Positions 8,533 to 18,356 of a DNA stretch of 64,000 nucleotides are shown here, in pieces (within the stretch, counting starts at the first letter, position 1; each line of letters starts with the position of its first letter). The notes beneath the pieces were generated by a model, which saw only the letters and a program-made list of their open reading frames with translations, was not told the origin of the DNA and searched no databases. Source of the DNA: Acidobacteriota bacterium (GTDB lineage Bacteria > Acidobacteriota > Blastocatellia > RBC074); NCBI GenBank assembly GCA_018268995.1, contig JAFDVL010000038.1, positions 1-64,000 on the forward strand, in the 5' to 3' direction. Both the position numbers and the translations under genes were made by a program.

Positions 8533-9987
8533 TCACGCAAAGACCTTCAAAATCGGATCGCCGCCAAAGTTCGTCAATTGCTGATTGCGTCCGCCGAAGT
8601 AGTACGTGAGTTTCCGATGATCCAGGCCCATTGCATGCAGAAGTGTGGCGTGCAAATCGTAGACGGAGTAGGGGTCAATCGCGGCTTTCAAACCGAAATC
8701 ATCGGTTTCGCCGAGCGATTGTCCGCCTTTGATGCCGCCGCCTGCCAGCCACATCGAAAAGCCGTAGTTGTTGTGATCGCGTCCGATGCCGCTCTGGGAC
8801 ATGGGCATGCGTCCGAATTCTCCGCCCCAGACGATCAAGGTCGAATCCAACAGGCCGCGCGCTTTCAAATCTTTGATCAAGCCGGTCATCGGCACGTCGG
8901 TTTCTTTGCAATGCAGGCGATGGTTTTCGTCAAGGCCGAAATGCGCGTCCCACGATTCCTGTTGATGTCCGCCGCCGTGGTAGAGCTGGATGAAGCGGAC
9001 GCCGCGCTCGACTAAGCGACGGGCGACCAGGCATTGTTTGCCGAAAAAGTCGGTGTGCTTCTCGCCGATGCCGTACAGCTTCTTGGTCGTTTCGGATTCT
9101 TTCGACAAGTCTACGGCTTCGGGCGCGTGGGTCTGCATCTGGAACGCGAGTTCGTATGAAGCAATGCGCGCATCCAGGTCGCTGTTTTGTCCGTGGCGTT
9201 CGCGGTGTTCCTGATTGAGCTTTTGAATGAAATCCACTTCCTGTCGCTGCAAATGCGGATCAACCCATTTCGGCGGATTCAAATCTACGATGGGCGTCGC
9301 GCCGGGGCGAAATGATGTGCCTTGATAGGCTGCGGGCATAAACCCTGACGACCAGTTCGGAGCACCGCCAATCGGGCCGCCGCGCCAGTCGTACATCACG
9401 ATGTACGCAGGCAGGTTTTGATTCTCAGTGCCGAGGCCGTACGTCACCCACGAACCCAGGCTCGGATTGCCGGGGCGAATATTGCCGCTGTTCATTTGGA
9501 AAATCGCGGGCGAGTGATTGTTGCTCAGGCAATACATTGATTTGATGACACAAAGATCATCGGCGACGGAACCAAGATTGGAATAGAGTTCAGAAATATC
9601 CAGACCGCTTTGACCGTACTTTTTGAATTTGTACGGTGATGCCATCAGGTTGCCGTTTTTATTGAAAGTTTCGATCTTCTCTGACGTCGGCAACGGCTTG
9701 CCGTGGTACTTCGTCAGCATCGGCTTGGGATCAAATAAGTCCACCTGACTCGGCCCGCCGTACATAAACAGGAAGATGACGGATTTCGCTTTGGCCGGGA
9801 AATGCGCGGGCTTGGGTGCAAGCGGGTTATTGCTGTTTTTGGCATCTGGCGTCGCAGCCAGCAACCCATCCTGGTCAAGCAAGGAAGATAACGCCAGGCC
9901 GGAAAAGCCGGCTCCAGCCTTAAAAATCAATTCGCGGCGCGACATCGGCTGCGGGTTCAGAATCGGAAGTGAACTTTGTTTTTTCAT
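8533..9987 (-). CDS. DUF1501 domain-containing protein (sulfatase-like fold, Tat signal)
   Basis: About 484 residues from the ATG at 9987; the frame stays open to 10047, but the sequence before 9987 does not look like the family. The N-terminus has a twin-arginine signal (MSRRELIFKAGAG then a hydrophobic stretch). Family blocks follow: FLFMYGGPSQVDLFDPKP, GRMPMSQSGIGRDHN, and HATLLHAMGLDHRKLTYYFGGRN at the C-terminus. DUF1501 proteins are exported, alkaline-phosphatase/sulfatase-fold proteins that almost always sit beside PSD1 (DUF1549/DUF1553) cytochromes, as here except for the inserted receptor fragment. The precise reaction of the family is not established. Confidence 0.92.
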   Translation of the reverse strand: MKKQSSLPILNPQPMSRRELIFKAGAGFSGLALSSLLDQDGLLAATPDAKNSNNPLAPKPAHFPAKAKSVIFLFMYGGPSQVDLFDPKPMLTKYHGKPLPTSEKIETFNKNGNLMASPYKFKKYGQSGLDISELYSNLGSVADDLCVIKSMYCLSNNHSPAIFQMNSGNIRPGNPSLGSWVTYGLGTENQNLPAYIVMYDWRGGPIGGAPNWSSGFMPAAYQGTSFRPGATPIVDLNPPKWVDPHLQRQEVDFIQKLNQEHRERHGQNSDLDARIASYELAFQMQTHAPEAVDLSKESETTKKLYGIGEKHTDFFGKQCLVARRLVERGVRFIQLYHGGGHQQESWDAHFGLDENHRLHCKETDVPMTGLIKDLKARGLLDSTLIVWGGEFGRMPMSQSGIGRDHNNYGFSMWLAGGGIKGGQSLGETDDFGLKAAIDPYSVYDLHATLLHAMGLDHRKLTYYFGGRNQQLTNFGGDPILKVFA

Positions 9988-10088
9988 ACGAGTAAATGTA
10001 AGAGAGGCATCCTGCCTGCTCAGATAATAAGACAAACAGGATGCCAATTGAAATAAAGTTCAGGCAGACAAGCCACCCCTTCACTTTT

Positions 10089-11915
10089 TTACCATTCCAG
10101 ACGGATCGTGCCCTGCAACTGGCGTGGACGGAATCCGCTGCCGCCGTAAGAACTACCCAGGCTGGCAATTCCTTCAGCACTGGGCGCATTCAGTCCTTGC
10201 GTGTTCAGCACGTTGAAGACGTCCAGATTGACGCGCAGAATCAGCCGCTCGCGCAAGGTAAAGAACTTCATCAACGAAGCGTCTAAATTCCAGTTGAACG
10301 GCCCCCTGTGATACTGATTGCGCCACGGATGGATGCCTGTATCTTTGGCGACGCGTTGACAGTTGATCCATTTTGTTCTGTCTGTGCCCGCACAGGTCGC
10401 AGCTGCATTGGTGTTGGTCAGCGGGATGTAAACCACGTTGGTGTCGTAATCATTCACAACGTTGGTGTCCGTGCTGACAGGTTGCCCAAACAACGGTGAC
10501 GGGTTAATCGGTTTTCGTGCGGGCTTGTAATCGGCGGGCAAGCCAAACACGCCATTGCGCATCCCAGCGGCATTCGTGCTGTTGATCAAGCGTTTTGGAA
10601 TGTAGCCATTGAACCACAAATACCCATCGGTACAACGCTCCTGTGATTTTTGGGTGGCGTTTGCGGGTGTCGCGCGACAATCTGTGATTTTATACTTCTT
10701 GCCATAAACCTCAAAGTTGCCGAACTCACCCCATTGCCCTGTCGGACGGGCATACCAAGTGTTCAGGAATGAAACCTTCCCGACCATCTTCCAGCCACCG
10801 ACCACAGCATTCACAAAGTCATTCGCGTTTTTCCCTAACCAGCGGCCTTTGCCAAACGGCAGGTCATAATTCCAATTGGCGCGAATACGATGTTTGGGAA
10901 CAGCCGTATCACGGTCGTAGAACAGGAAGCGATTGAGTTCATTGAGATCCGTCGGCACTGTGCCCGGCAGGAAAATGGAAGGAACAGTCCCTGTGTCATC
11001 GCGGAAGGCATTGCCCGCCATCCGCAAGGCATTCGTCATGGTGTAAAACGCCTGGAAGCCCAATCCTTTGCTAAAGCGGCGCTCAAATTCCAGCGACCAC
11101 ATGCTGGTATTGATGTAACCCGTCTTCTGATAAATGATGATGTTTGTGTAAGCAGTCTGATCAAGAACGCGTCGCGCCACGTTGGCTAACGTTCCGGTTG
11201 GAGTCGCGCGCCGTTGCGTTTCGTACCAGATGTAATCATTCGCCTGCGGGTTGATATTGAATTGCTGGTCAGAATTGATGCCGTGCTTACCAGTGTAATT
11301 TAATCGAACCACGGACGACGTGCCGATTTGTTTTTCCAGCGTCAGGTTCCATTCGTGAATGCGCAGATTTTTTTGATTCTCTGCCATTCCCGCGACTGCC
11401 TGCCCCACCCCGATGCCGATAGGGTTCACGGCATCCACGACATTCACACTATTTTGTCCCGCAATAATCGTTTGCGGAACGCGCAGCAAATAGTTGCCAA
11501 TGCCATCCGGGCTTTGCGCCGCGCTGTTTGGGTTATAGCTGAAATTCGCACGGAAAGGAGGCAGCCCGAAGAATGGAACTAACAATGTGCGCATCGGCGT
11601 GTTCGAGATGTATAGCCCATAGCCGCCGCGAACGACAAATTGCTTGCCGCCATCGAACATCTTGTAGGCAAAGCCCATGCGAGGGCCAATGTCGAAGAGG
11701 TTGGACTTGTAGATATTTTTGTCGCGTCCGATTTCTTCAGCACTGGCAAATTTCACCCCGACGCTTTTGAAGGCATCCACGACTTTTTGCGTGGTTGTGC
11801 CGTTCGCAACGTAGTAGCTGATCGGCTCAGGAAAATACATCGTGCGCGTCTTTTCATCGAAGGCGTTGATCGCCTGATGCTTTACGAGGCTGCTAATCCA
11901 CATATAGGAACTCAT
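10089..11915 (-). CDS. Truncated Oar-like TonB-dependent receptor (C-terminal beta-barrel only)
   Basis: The frame encodes about 600 residues typical of the C-terminal barrel of Oar/CarboxypepD_reg receptors: [25 protein letters not shown] near residue 77, [21 protein letters not shown], and a terminal [13 protein letters not shown] ending in an aromatic residue as outer-membrane barrels do. Full-length members have about 1000-1100 residues; the signal peptide, the carboxypeptidase-like domain and the plug are all missing. Its first codons are the out-of-frame end of the PSD1 gene, overlapped by 23 bp. It is probably a non-functional remnant placed there by a deletion, unless it is expressed by coupling to PSD1 translation. 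Confidence 0.8.
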   Translation of the reverse strand: MSSYMWISSLVKHQAINAFDEKTRTMYFPEPISYYVANGTTTQKVVDAFKSVGVKFASAEEIGRDKNIYKSNLFDIGPRMGFAYKMFDGGKQFVVRGGYGLYISNTPMRTLLVPFFGLPPFRANFSYNPNSAAQSPDGIGNYLLRVPQTIIAGQNSVNVVDAVNPIGIGVGQAVAGMAENQKNLRIHEWNLTLEKQIGTSSVVRLNYTGKHGINSDQQFNINPQANDYIWYETQRRATPTGTLANVARRVLDQTAYTNIIIYQKTGYINTSMWSLEFERRFSKGLGFQAFYTMTNALRMAGNAFRDDTGTVPSIFLPGTVPTDLNELNRFLFYDRDTAVPKHRIRANWNYDLPFGKGRWLGKNANDFVNAVVGGWKMVGKVSFLNTWYARPTGQWGEFGNFEVYGKKYKITDCRATPANATQKSQERCTDGYLWFNGYIPKRLINSTNAAGMRNGVFGLPADYKPARKPINPSPLFGQPVSTDTNVVNDYDTNVVYIPLTNTNAAATCAGTDRTKWINCQRVAKDTGIHPWRNQYHRGPFNWNLDASLMKFFTLRERLILRVNLDVFNVLNTQGLNAPSAEGIASLGSSYGGSGFRPRQLQGTIRLEW

Positions 11916-14451
11916 TCAAATTCAGGATCGCGTGGCAGAAATCCCGCAATGCGGCGGCATCAGGGCGCTCGTTCTTGCGTTCTGCGTATCCAGCCGTTTG
12001 CGCCTTGAGGAAGCTCCGCACCCAATCCTGTTCCTTGGCGCTTGGTTTGCGATTCAGTGCCAGTTGAAACGCGCGAACAATTTGCTGATTGGTGTCGGCA
12101 CCCGCTTCGGCGGTCACACGCTCCGCAAAGAATTTCGCCTGTTCCAGCACGAATTCATTATTCATCAAAGCGAGTGCCTGCGGCGAAACGGTTGAGGTGG
12201 CACGGTTCGGCGCAGAAACGACGGTGACGGGGCAATCAAAGACTTCGACCAGCGGCAGCAACACCGAACGTTTGACGAAAATGTAAATGCTGCGCCGAAA
12301 GGTTTCATCGTTGTCTTTTGCATCCAGAGGCCAGCGCGGGCGTGACCCTGTATTGACAATGTCGGGATCAATTCGCGGGTAAATGCCGGGGCCATACATT
12401 TGTTTGTTCAGTTTGTTGCTGACGACCAGCATGCTGTCGCGAATGGCTTCGGCTTCCAGACGATGTGGGTTCATCCGCCACAGCAATCGGTTTTCGGAAT
12501 CTTTCGCAGCAGCCTGTTCATTGAACTGACTGGCTTGGCGATAAGTATTCGACATCAGCATCAGCTTGTGCATTCGCTTCCAACTCCAGGACGCGGATTG
12601 CGGAGTTTTGGCAGGTGCCGTTGGCTGCATAAATTCAACCGCCAACCAATCCAGCAATTCAGGATGGCTCGGACGATCTCCGGTCAAACCGAAATCGCTG
12701 GTGGTTTTCACGATGCCATTGCCGAAATGATATTTCCAGATGCGATTGACAGCGACGCGAGCCGTCAGCGGATTATCGGGACTGGCAATGAATTCAGCCA
12801 ATTGCTTGCGGCGATTGACCGGACTCAAATCTTTGCCGTCGGATAGCACGGTCGGCAAGCCGGGCTGGACTTCATCGCCTTTCGTGCGCCAATTGCCACG
12901 CAGGTAGACGTGCATTTTGCCGGGGTCTTTTTTGTCGCCCATGCCCATTGCGGCATCGGCGGGACGCGGGCGCGTTTTGTTCAGGTCTTCGATTTGTTTG
13001 AGCAGTTGTTTGCGAATGGCTTGTTGTTCCGGCGAGATAATTTCGTCAATGTCTTCGCTTTGGATATTAATTTCCTTCGTCAAGCGCGCGACTAGTTCGG
13101 CGCGGTATTGTTCTTTGGTCTTGTCGCCGAAGCTGTTCGTCTTTTCCGCAAGCTGGAAATGAAACTCGATCTTTTCGTTCATTAACCGTTCGCGTAAGGG
13201 TTTTTCCAGCGCCGACAATTGCTGCCGGAACGGACGCATCTTCTCGTCTATGGCGCGGTTGAGTTCCTTGACGCGCGCGATTTCGGCTTCGGTCGCCAGC
13301 GGTTTTTCGACGCGCTCGGACGCGCTGAACACCGCGACCATCCGGTAATAATCCTTCGTCGGAAGCGGATCATATTTGTGATCGTGACAGCGCGCGCAGC
13401 CGACCGTTAAGCCCATAAACACGGACGAAGTCGTCGCCACCATGTCGTCGTGAATGTCGCTCAATTCATCGGCGCGACCTTCTTCTGTGTTGGCGTTGTC
13501 TTGCGTTGGGCCAAGTCGCGCAAACGCCGTGGGAATCAAAGCTTCAGCATCGCCGGGTTTGAGTTGATCGTTGGCAAGTTGTTCGAGAATGAATTGATTG
13601 TACGGCATATCGTTATTGAAGGCTTTGATGACCCAATCCCGATAATGCCAGGCGTGCGGACGATCATAATCAAATTCGTAGCCGCCCGAATCAGCATAGC
13701 GCGCGAGATCAAGCCAATGCCGCCCCCAACGCTCGCCGTAATGTTGGCTGCTGAGCAACTTGTCCACAATCTTTTCGTAAGCCGCATTTGATGAATTCTT
13801 AACGAACGCTTCGACCTCTTCGGGTGACGGCGGCAAGCCGATCAAATCGTAGTACACGCGCCGAATCAGCGTGCGCGCATCGGCGGGGGCTGAAGGTTGC
13901 AAGCCGTTCGCTTCCAGTTTGCTCAAGACAAACGCATCTATTTCATTGCGCACCCACTTAGAATTTTTGACAGTCGGAACTGCCGGGCGCACAGGTTTGA
14001 CGAATGACCACCATTGCCGATCTTTGGCGGTGATGGCATACCCGGCATTGCGCGTCGGAATTGCATCTGCCGAAGCTTTGGTGTCTGGCGCAATTCCTTT
14101 GATCCATTCGGCGATAGCGGCAATATCCGCATCCGAAAGCTTATCGCCCATCGGCATTGCGGGTTCTTCTTTGTGCGTGATCAGCTTGTAGAGCAAGCTT
14201 TCCTCCGGCTTGCCGGGAACGACCGTAGCGCCGCGCTTGCCGCCTTTCATAATCGCCTGCTCCGTGCGCAGGTCAAGGCCGGAGCGTTGGATTTTCTCGC
14301 CGTGGCACATCACGCAATTCTGCTCGAAAATCGGCGCGACCTTTTGCTTGAAAACATCTGCCGGTTGCTGCGCAGCGAAAACAATCGCTGCACCAAGTGC
14401 CAACACAATCGCAAGCTTGACAGTAATTTTAATCGTCCCTAATTGCCGCAT
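11893..14451 (-). CDS. PSD1 / planctomycete cytochrome c protein (DUF1549-DUF1553)
   Basis: An 852-residue protein. A signal peptide spans residues 1-27. A cytochrome c domain follows with haem site CVMCH at residues 46-50 and [25 protein letters not shown] as the usual downstream block. DUF1549 (PSCyt2) lies at about 165-380, with [15 protein letters not shown] at its start and a second CARCH near 350. DUF1553 (PSD1) lies in the C-terminal half ([26 protein letters not shown]) and ends with the expected NLNEFLYVD, so the protein is complete. GAGGGACTT precedes the ATG. It is probably a secreted haem protein acting with the DUF1501 protein; the substrate is unknown. Confidence 0.93.
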   Translation of the reverse strand: MRQLGTIKITVKLAIVLALGAAIVFAAQQPADVFKQKVAPIFEQNCVMCHGEKIQRSGLDLRTEQAIMKGGKRGATVVPGKPEESLLYKLITHKEEPAMPMGDKLSDADIAAIAEWIKGIAPDTKASADAIPTRNAGYAITAKDRQWWSFVKPVRPAVPTVKNSKWVRNEIDAFVLSKLEANGLQPSAPADARTLIRRVYYDLIGLPPSPEEVEAFVKNSSNAAYEKIVDKLLSSQHYGERWGRHWLDLARYADSGGYEFDYDRPHAWHYRDWVIKAFNNDMPYNQFILEQLANDQLKPGDAEALIPTAFARLGPTQDNANTEEGRADELSDIHDDMVATTSSVFMGLTVGCARCHDHKYDPLPTKDYYRMVAVFSASERVEKPLATEAEIARVKELNRAIDEKMRPFRQQLSALEKPLRERLMNEKIEFHFQLAEKTNSFGDKTKEQYRAELVARLTKEINIQSEDIDEIISPEQQAIRKQLLKQIEDLNKTRPRPADAAMGMGDKKDPGKMHVYLRGNWRTKGDEVQPGLPTVLSDGKDLSPVNRRKQLAEFIASPDNPLTARVAVNRIWKYHFGNGIVKTTSDFGLTGDRPSHPELLDWLAVEFMQPTAPAKTPQSASWSWKRMHKLMLMSNTYRQASQFNEQAAAKDSENRLLWRMNPHRLEAEAIRDSMLVVSNKLNKQMYGPGIYPRIDPDIVNTGSRPRWPLDAKDNDETFRRSIYIFVKRSVLLPLVEVFDCPVTVVSAPNRATSTVSPQALALMNNEFVLEQAKFFAERVTAEAGADTNQQIVRAFQLALNRKPSAKEQDWVRSFLKAQTAGYAERKNERPDAAALRDFCHAILNLNEFLYVD

Positions 14452-14693
14452 AAGTCCCTCAAACGATGAATCAGATTCTGACGGGGTAAGAAGATGGTTT
14501 GACCAGTACTTGAAATTGCAAAGCTATTACTGAAGTGGCTGCCTTGTCAATGCGGAGAAGTACAGAACTTGCTCATTTCCTGGCAAAATGCGCAAAAGGC
14601 AGACCAACTGCGCAGAAGCAATCTACTGCGCCTGCCCTCCCCTGCACAATGACGCAACCGTTGCATTGGCCCGCTTAAATTGGAGATGTATCT

Positions 14694-15323
14694 ATGGCAA
14701 CCAGGTTGGAAGAAACCGTCGCTCCTGAAACACTGCCGAAAAGAGCCCCGCGCAAAGTCACATTTGAAGAGTATCTCAAAGGGGAAAGCGAGAGTGGCTA
14801 TCACGAATGGGTAGATGGAGAAATTGTGATGCTGTCGAACCCGTCCTTAAAACATCAGGAAATCACGAGCTTCCTGACTTGCCTCTGGAATCTTTACAAC
14901 GCCAAGTATGATTTGGGGAAGATCGTGCAAGCTCCCTTTACGATGAAACTGGAAGCCCTGAATCGCGGGCGCGAACCCGATATTGTCTCGAAAGAGCGGG
15001 AAAGCCTGTTCGAGAAAAACTACCTGGCCGGAGCCGCTGATGTCGCGGTCGAAGTCGTTTCGCCCGGTACGGGAAGAACAGATCGCGGCGACAAGTATTT
15101 TGAGTACGAAGTGTCGGGCGTCAAAGAATACTGGCTGATTGATCCCGAACGACAGCACGCCGAATTTTACCAACTGGGCGATGACAAGCTCTATCACACG
15201 ATGAGCCTGGCAGAAGAAAATATCTTTCGCTCCGAACTGATCCGGGGGTTCTGGTTCCGCGTGGAGTGGTTGTGGAACAAGCCGAACGAATTGGATGCGT
15301 TGCGCGAACTGGGCGTGATTTGA
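14694..15323 (+). CDS. Uma2 family (DUF820) PD-(D/E)XK endonuclease-fold protein
   Basis: A 209-residue protein. The Uma2 signature is complete: VTFEEYLKGESESGYHEWVDG, then REPDIV, VAVEVVSPGTG and KYFEYEVSGVKEYWLIDPE. The acidic and lysine residues of the predicted PD-(D/E)XK core (D in EPDIV, E in VEVVSP, K in the KYFEY block) are present. GGAG lies 10 bp before the ATG. Uma2 proteins are abundant in Cyanobacteria and Acidobacteria and are suspected, not proven, to be nucleases linked to mobile DNA. It faces the toxin/immunity zone head-on. Confidence 0.9.
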   Translation: MATRLEETVAPETLPKRAPRKVTFEEYLKGESESGYHEWVDGEIVMLSNPSLKHQEITSFLTCLWNLYNAKYDLGKIVQAPFTMKLEALNRGREPDIVSKERESLFEKNYLAGAADVAVEVVSPGTGRTDRGDKYFEYEVSGVKEYWLIDPERQHAEFYQLGDDKLYHTMSLAEENIFRSELIRGFWFRVEWLWNKPNELDALRELGVI

Positions 15324-15344
15324 AAACTCTCCTGTGGCCCCAAA

Positions 15345-15800
15345 CTAGGCAGAACGCTTATTTTGGAAATCAAGAAACGTTTGGGCTTCTTCTTTGGCAC
15401 TTGTTGATGCAAGTGGATGTGACAAAGAATCTTGCAGCATTGATAACAGTCGTTGTCGCGCTGCTTCGCTAAGTGAAGTATTTAATACTCGATTAAGCAT
15501 CCATAGATTTAGAGGTGTTGGTTTTCTCCCAACCGACTTAAAAAGCGCCTGTTCATAATCTGGTATCTTTTCAATCGTATGAACCAATGGCCCAGGCGAA
15601 CCCAAATCACTATCTGCTAGACGTTCCATAAGCTTGAACATTATTTCTAATGAAATGTCTTTCTCTTTTAGGCTAAGCAGACTAAGTTCGCCTGTAAGTT
15701 GCCTTAATCGCTCCATGCCATTTGAATCAACAATATTGTCATCAAAATCACTCGCCTGGAGAGTATCAAAATCTTTGGCTATATCAGTAACGGATATCAT
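15345..15800 (-). CDS. Probable orphan immunity protein (unknown family)
   Basis: A 151-residue, soluble, mostly helical acidic protein. I do not assign a named family. The block LGSPGPLVHTIEKI plus RKPTPLNLWMLNRVLN has the look of helical immunity proteins that travel with Rhs and contact-dependent toxins. Position supports this: it follows the Rhs tip and its own immunity gene on the same strand, where displaced toxin tips commonly leave immunity genes behind. No toxin lies directly upstream, only a frameshifted winged-helix remnant that overlaps its start by 17 bp. Confidence 0.6.
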   Translation of the reverse strand: MISVTDIAKDFDTLQASDFDDNIVDSNGMERLRQLTGELSLLSLKEKDISLEIMFKLMERLADSDLGSPGPLVHTIEKIPDYEQALFKSVGRKPTPLNLWMLNRVLNTSLSEAARQRLLSMLQDSLSHPLASTSAKEEAQTFLDFQNKRSA

Positions 15801-16010
15801 AATTTACAATTTCTTTTTCAAGAGAATAATCCCGGCCATAGCGATTGATAATGCCCGTGCCTTGTAGCGTACTCAGTAAGCGTGTGAGTTGTTTTTTGTT
15901 CGGCGCGATTGAGGTGAAAGATTTCGGCTAGGTCTTTGACAGAGGCTCCATCGCTAGCTTCGCGGATGGCATCGAGATCTGCCCCTACTTCAACCCCTGT
16001 TGCAATCGCT
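15784..16010 (-). pseudogene. Frameshifted winged-helix domain remnant
   Basis: Reading the minus strand gives ADLDAIREASDGASVKDLAE then IFHLNRAEQ. After a run of A residues near 15892-15898 the continuation is in the next frame, KQLTRLLSTLQGTGIINRYG then RDYSLEKE, ending at a TGA at 15784. Joined, this is a plausible winged-helix fold (helix, recognition helix, wing), as seen at the C-terminus of many ATPases and regulators. No start or N-terminal domain is visible, so this is the tail of a broken gene. The join is inferred. Confidence 0.4.
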
Positions 16011-16194
16011 TAGCAGCAAAGCTGAGGCCAAACCGCTATCTGAATCGTTTCTGTCAGCGCAAATTCCTCCGCGCAGGGCATAAGCATGAGCGCGAAAATG
16101 CAGCGACGGGATGATGGACGTTTAGCCTTTTATCAGAGGATCTAATAGCAACAGTTTCAAGGCAATCCAGCAGCAAGTCTGTAGCGATATTGCA
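16011..16194. other. Intergenic stretch without recognisable content
   Basis: Between the winged-helix remnant and the immunity-like gene I see no open frame with plausible coding character, no strong hairpin and no tRNA. It is probably decayed accessory DNA. Confidence 0.4.
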
Positions 16195-16683
16195 TCAATG
16201 CAATGTTTTACTTCGCGCTAGCTCATCAAAAAACTCATCTGGATTTTTAGCGAAGCGGTTTGCTGCGGAATCCTTTATATCTTCAAGCAAAAGGCTGACA
16301 TTCGGTGTAATAATCTTTAGCCACTCCATAGATACCAAAAAGCAATTACAGTTTTTTGCAAGCTCAGTTATCTTTTTTAAGAAATTCAAGTTAATGTTTC
16401 TCACATCTATACGAATGAAAATATCTGAAAGGTCTTCATTCGTGAATGTGATCTCAATAAAATCGGAATCTTCCCTTCCCCAGCCTTGAGTATTTTTGTG
16501 CCAATGCGTAATTCGAGGGAAAAAAGTATCTAAGGTAGTCAAAATATTAGAAGGTAAAGAACCGCCTTCCCACCATTTGACCCTATTAAAGTCCTCATAC
16601 TCTATGTTCTGAGGAACACTACCATACTGCTCCAATACTTTGGAGCAAGGAATAAGAGATAAATCATATTGCCAAGTAGCCAT
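16195..16683 (-). CDS. Probable immunity protein for the adjacent Rhs/ParB-like toxin
   Basis: A 162-residue soluble protein whose ATG begins one base after the Rhs stop codon (TGACATG), the classical arrangement of a toxin tip and its immunity gene. Visible features are WWEGGSLPSNILTTLDTFFP, EITFTNEDLSDIFIRIDVRN and a helical C-terminus; there is no signal peptide or membrane segment. I do not recognise a named family. The DNA is AT-richer than the Rhs core part, as is usual for exchanged tips. The function is inferred from position. Confidence 0.7.
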   Translation of the reverse strand: MATWQYDLSLIPCSKVLEQYGSVPQNIEYEDFNRVKWWEGGSLPSNILTTLDTFFPRITHWHKNTQGWGREDSDFIEITFTNEDLSDIFIRIDVRNINLNFLKKITELAKNCNCFLVSMEWLKIITPNVSLLLEDIKDSAANRFAKNPDEFFDELARSKTLH

Positions 16684-16684
16684 G

Positions 16685-17997
16685 TCACAACCTTTTAAGC
16701 CAACGAAGTGCTTTGCGAAATCGTCCCCAAGTAACTTTTGTTAGATCGACAGTGTCTTTATATCCCTTATGGGGTAATTGAACCCTTTGTGCAGGGACTT
16801 CATTTAAACCCAAGTGAGATGCTGCAGCCAATCTGTGGTGTCCATCAACAACATATTTTGTGCCGTTATGCTCAGCATATTTTATAGGTTCTTGTATACC
16901 ATTTTGCTCAATATCTGTTATCAAATTTTTGAGGCGTGCATTTGCCCTGACTTCATGTGTTGGTTCAAGATTGCCTGGACGAAGCGTTTCTACTGTAGAC
17001 GCTTCGCTCCCAGCATCAGTAATATTTCCCATTGTCATCGCTGCCCCAACAGGTGGAGGCGCATCTTCTTCTTCAGGAAAAAACCTATCAATCGCTAAGT
17101 CAACAAGGAGGCCTCTTCCTTCAATGCCAGCACGTGCGTACAGTAAAAGCATTTCACCTGACAATTGAGCCCCAAGGATTGAGCGGAGAGTACGTTTTTC
17201 ACCATCCGCTCCTAATACAACCTGTGGCTCCCAGTTCCAGAGACGCTCCTCAAATGTGCCTCCACCCTCAAATCCAATAATTGCGCCGTCTTCATAAACG
17301 GTGTATCCTTCGCCTTCCCAATATTTTCGCTCATCCGGGGTTGCCTGCTTACCTGAACCCTCTACACGGAATAGGTGTGATCCTCCTCCCGCCAGGTTTT
17401 TGCCAACCCAGAATTCCCCCGTCGGATCAATCAAAGACAAGGGTTGATTCATCACATAGGTATACCGATTCCAAGACTGTGGCATGGATTTTCGAGCGCT
17501 GCCCATTGCCGGGTCTACTGAGGTAAAGCGCCCATAAACAGAACCATGATACCGGGCTTCGGCATAGTCCAATCCTGTTTCCGCATCGCGTTCATAGCCT
17601 ACAAATTTGTCACGCACACAATCGCCCGTGTAGCCTTGTGCATTCGTGCGTCCGCCATAACCCGCCGTCAATTCCTCCCCAAACGGCAAGTAATCGTGCC
17701 GACTAATGCCCGCCAAACTTCCCGTCGCATCCGCCAGAATGCGCGGCGTGCCGACTTGATCGGTGACGAGCCATCGCGTCACACAACCTGCGCCCGCATC
17801 ACCAACGATCAGCAATTCCCCTTGCCGATAGCCGTATTCTTTCAACGGCATATTCGGATTCGCGCCTGCTGCATATTCGGCCACCACTTCGCCGCCGATG
17901 CCATAGACCTGCCACCAATTGCTTGCTCCATTGTTGATCGAGCGCCGCACCCGATGCCCGGCTCCGTCATAAATGGTATGAAAAGACCGTGATTGCC
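16685..17997 (-). CDS. Rhs C-terminal fragment with ParB/sulfiredoxin-like toxin domain (5' truncated)
   Basis: The frame is open from an in-frame TGA at 18001-18003; Rhs-like sequence (TIYDGAGHRVRRS) precedes the first usable start, GTG at 17950, which would give 421 residues. Counting from that GTG, the Rhs core end is complete: GLDYAEARYHGSVYGRFTS, PQSWNRYTYVMNQPLSLIDP and TGEFW near 135-181. A variable tip follows, ending in a ParB-fold domain at about 323-390 (ITDIEQNGIQEPI, KYVVDGHHRLAAASHLG, VPAQRV). ParB-like nuclease domains are known as toxin tips of Rhs proteins. The long N-terminal YD-repeat shell is absent, so this is an orphan tip next to an IS. Confidence 0.88.
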
Positions 17998-17999
17998 AG

Positions 18000-18356
18000 T
18001 GTCACAGTTACTTCCAGTTTGCTTTCCTCCCTGAATCTTTACTTGTTGCAGGTGGACGCATCAGTAGGAAGTGTTGCATTCTTGTTGGGAAGGCATCGGG
18101 ATGCGCTGTGAGACTTGCTTCATACCTGAACGAGTCGCAGCGGGTACGTTCGACTACGCGTATAGGCTAGGAGCCTGTGGTCATAAGTGAATGTCCCCGC
18201 CGCACGCGCCTTTTTGATCCCAGAGATCGCATCAATGTGTGTCGCTCGCTTCGGCGTCGCAATTAAGTTTGCACTCTTCTGCCAGGCGAAGCGCAGGTGG
18301 CTTCCCGATGTATTCGGCTCTACCAATCCAAAGGCTTTTCAAAACAGGAGTATCCC
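18000..18356 (+). ncRNA. Candidate IS110 bridge RNA region (left end)
   Basis: In the IS110 subgroup the non-coding left end upstream of the recombinase gene encodes a structured bridge RNA that pairs with target and donor DNA. This stretch has the right place and length and no convincing gene. It contains short stems, for example AGGCT-AGG-AGCCT around 18165-18180 and GAACG/CGTTC around 18128-18152. I cannot fold it or define the RNA ends; the call rests on family knowledge and position. Confidence 0.4.

Noticed and set aside
18120..18326. Possible 68-residue minus-strand protein in the IS110 left end
   Set aside because: Composition is not protein-like, and the region is better explained as the non-coding end of the IS.
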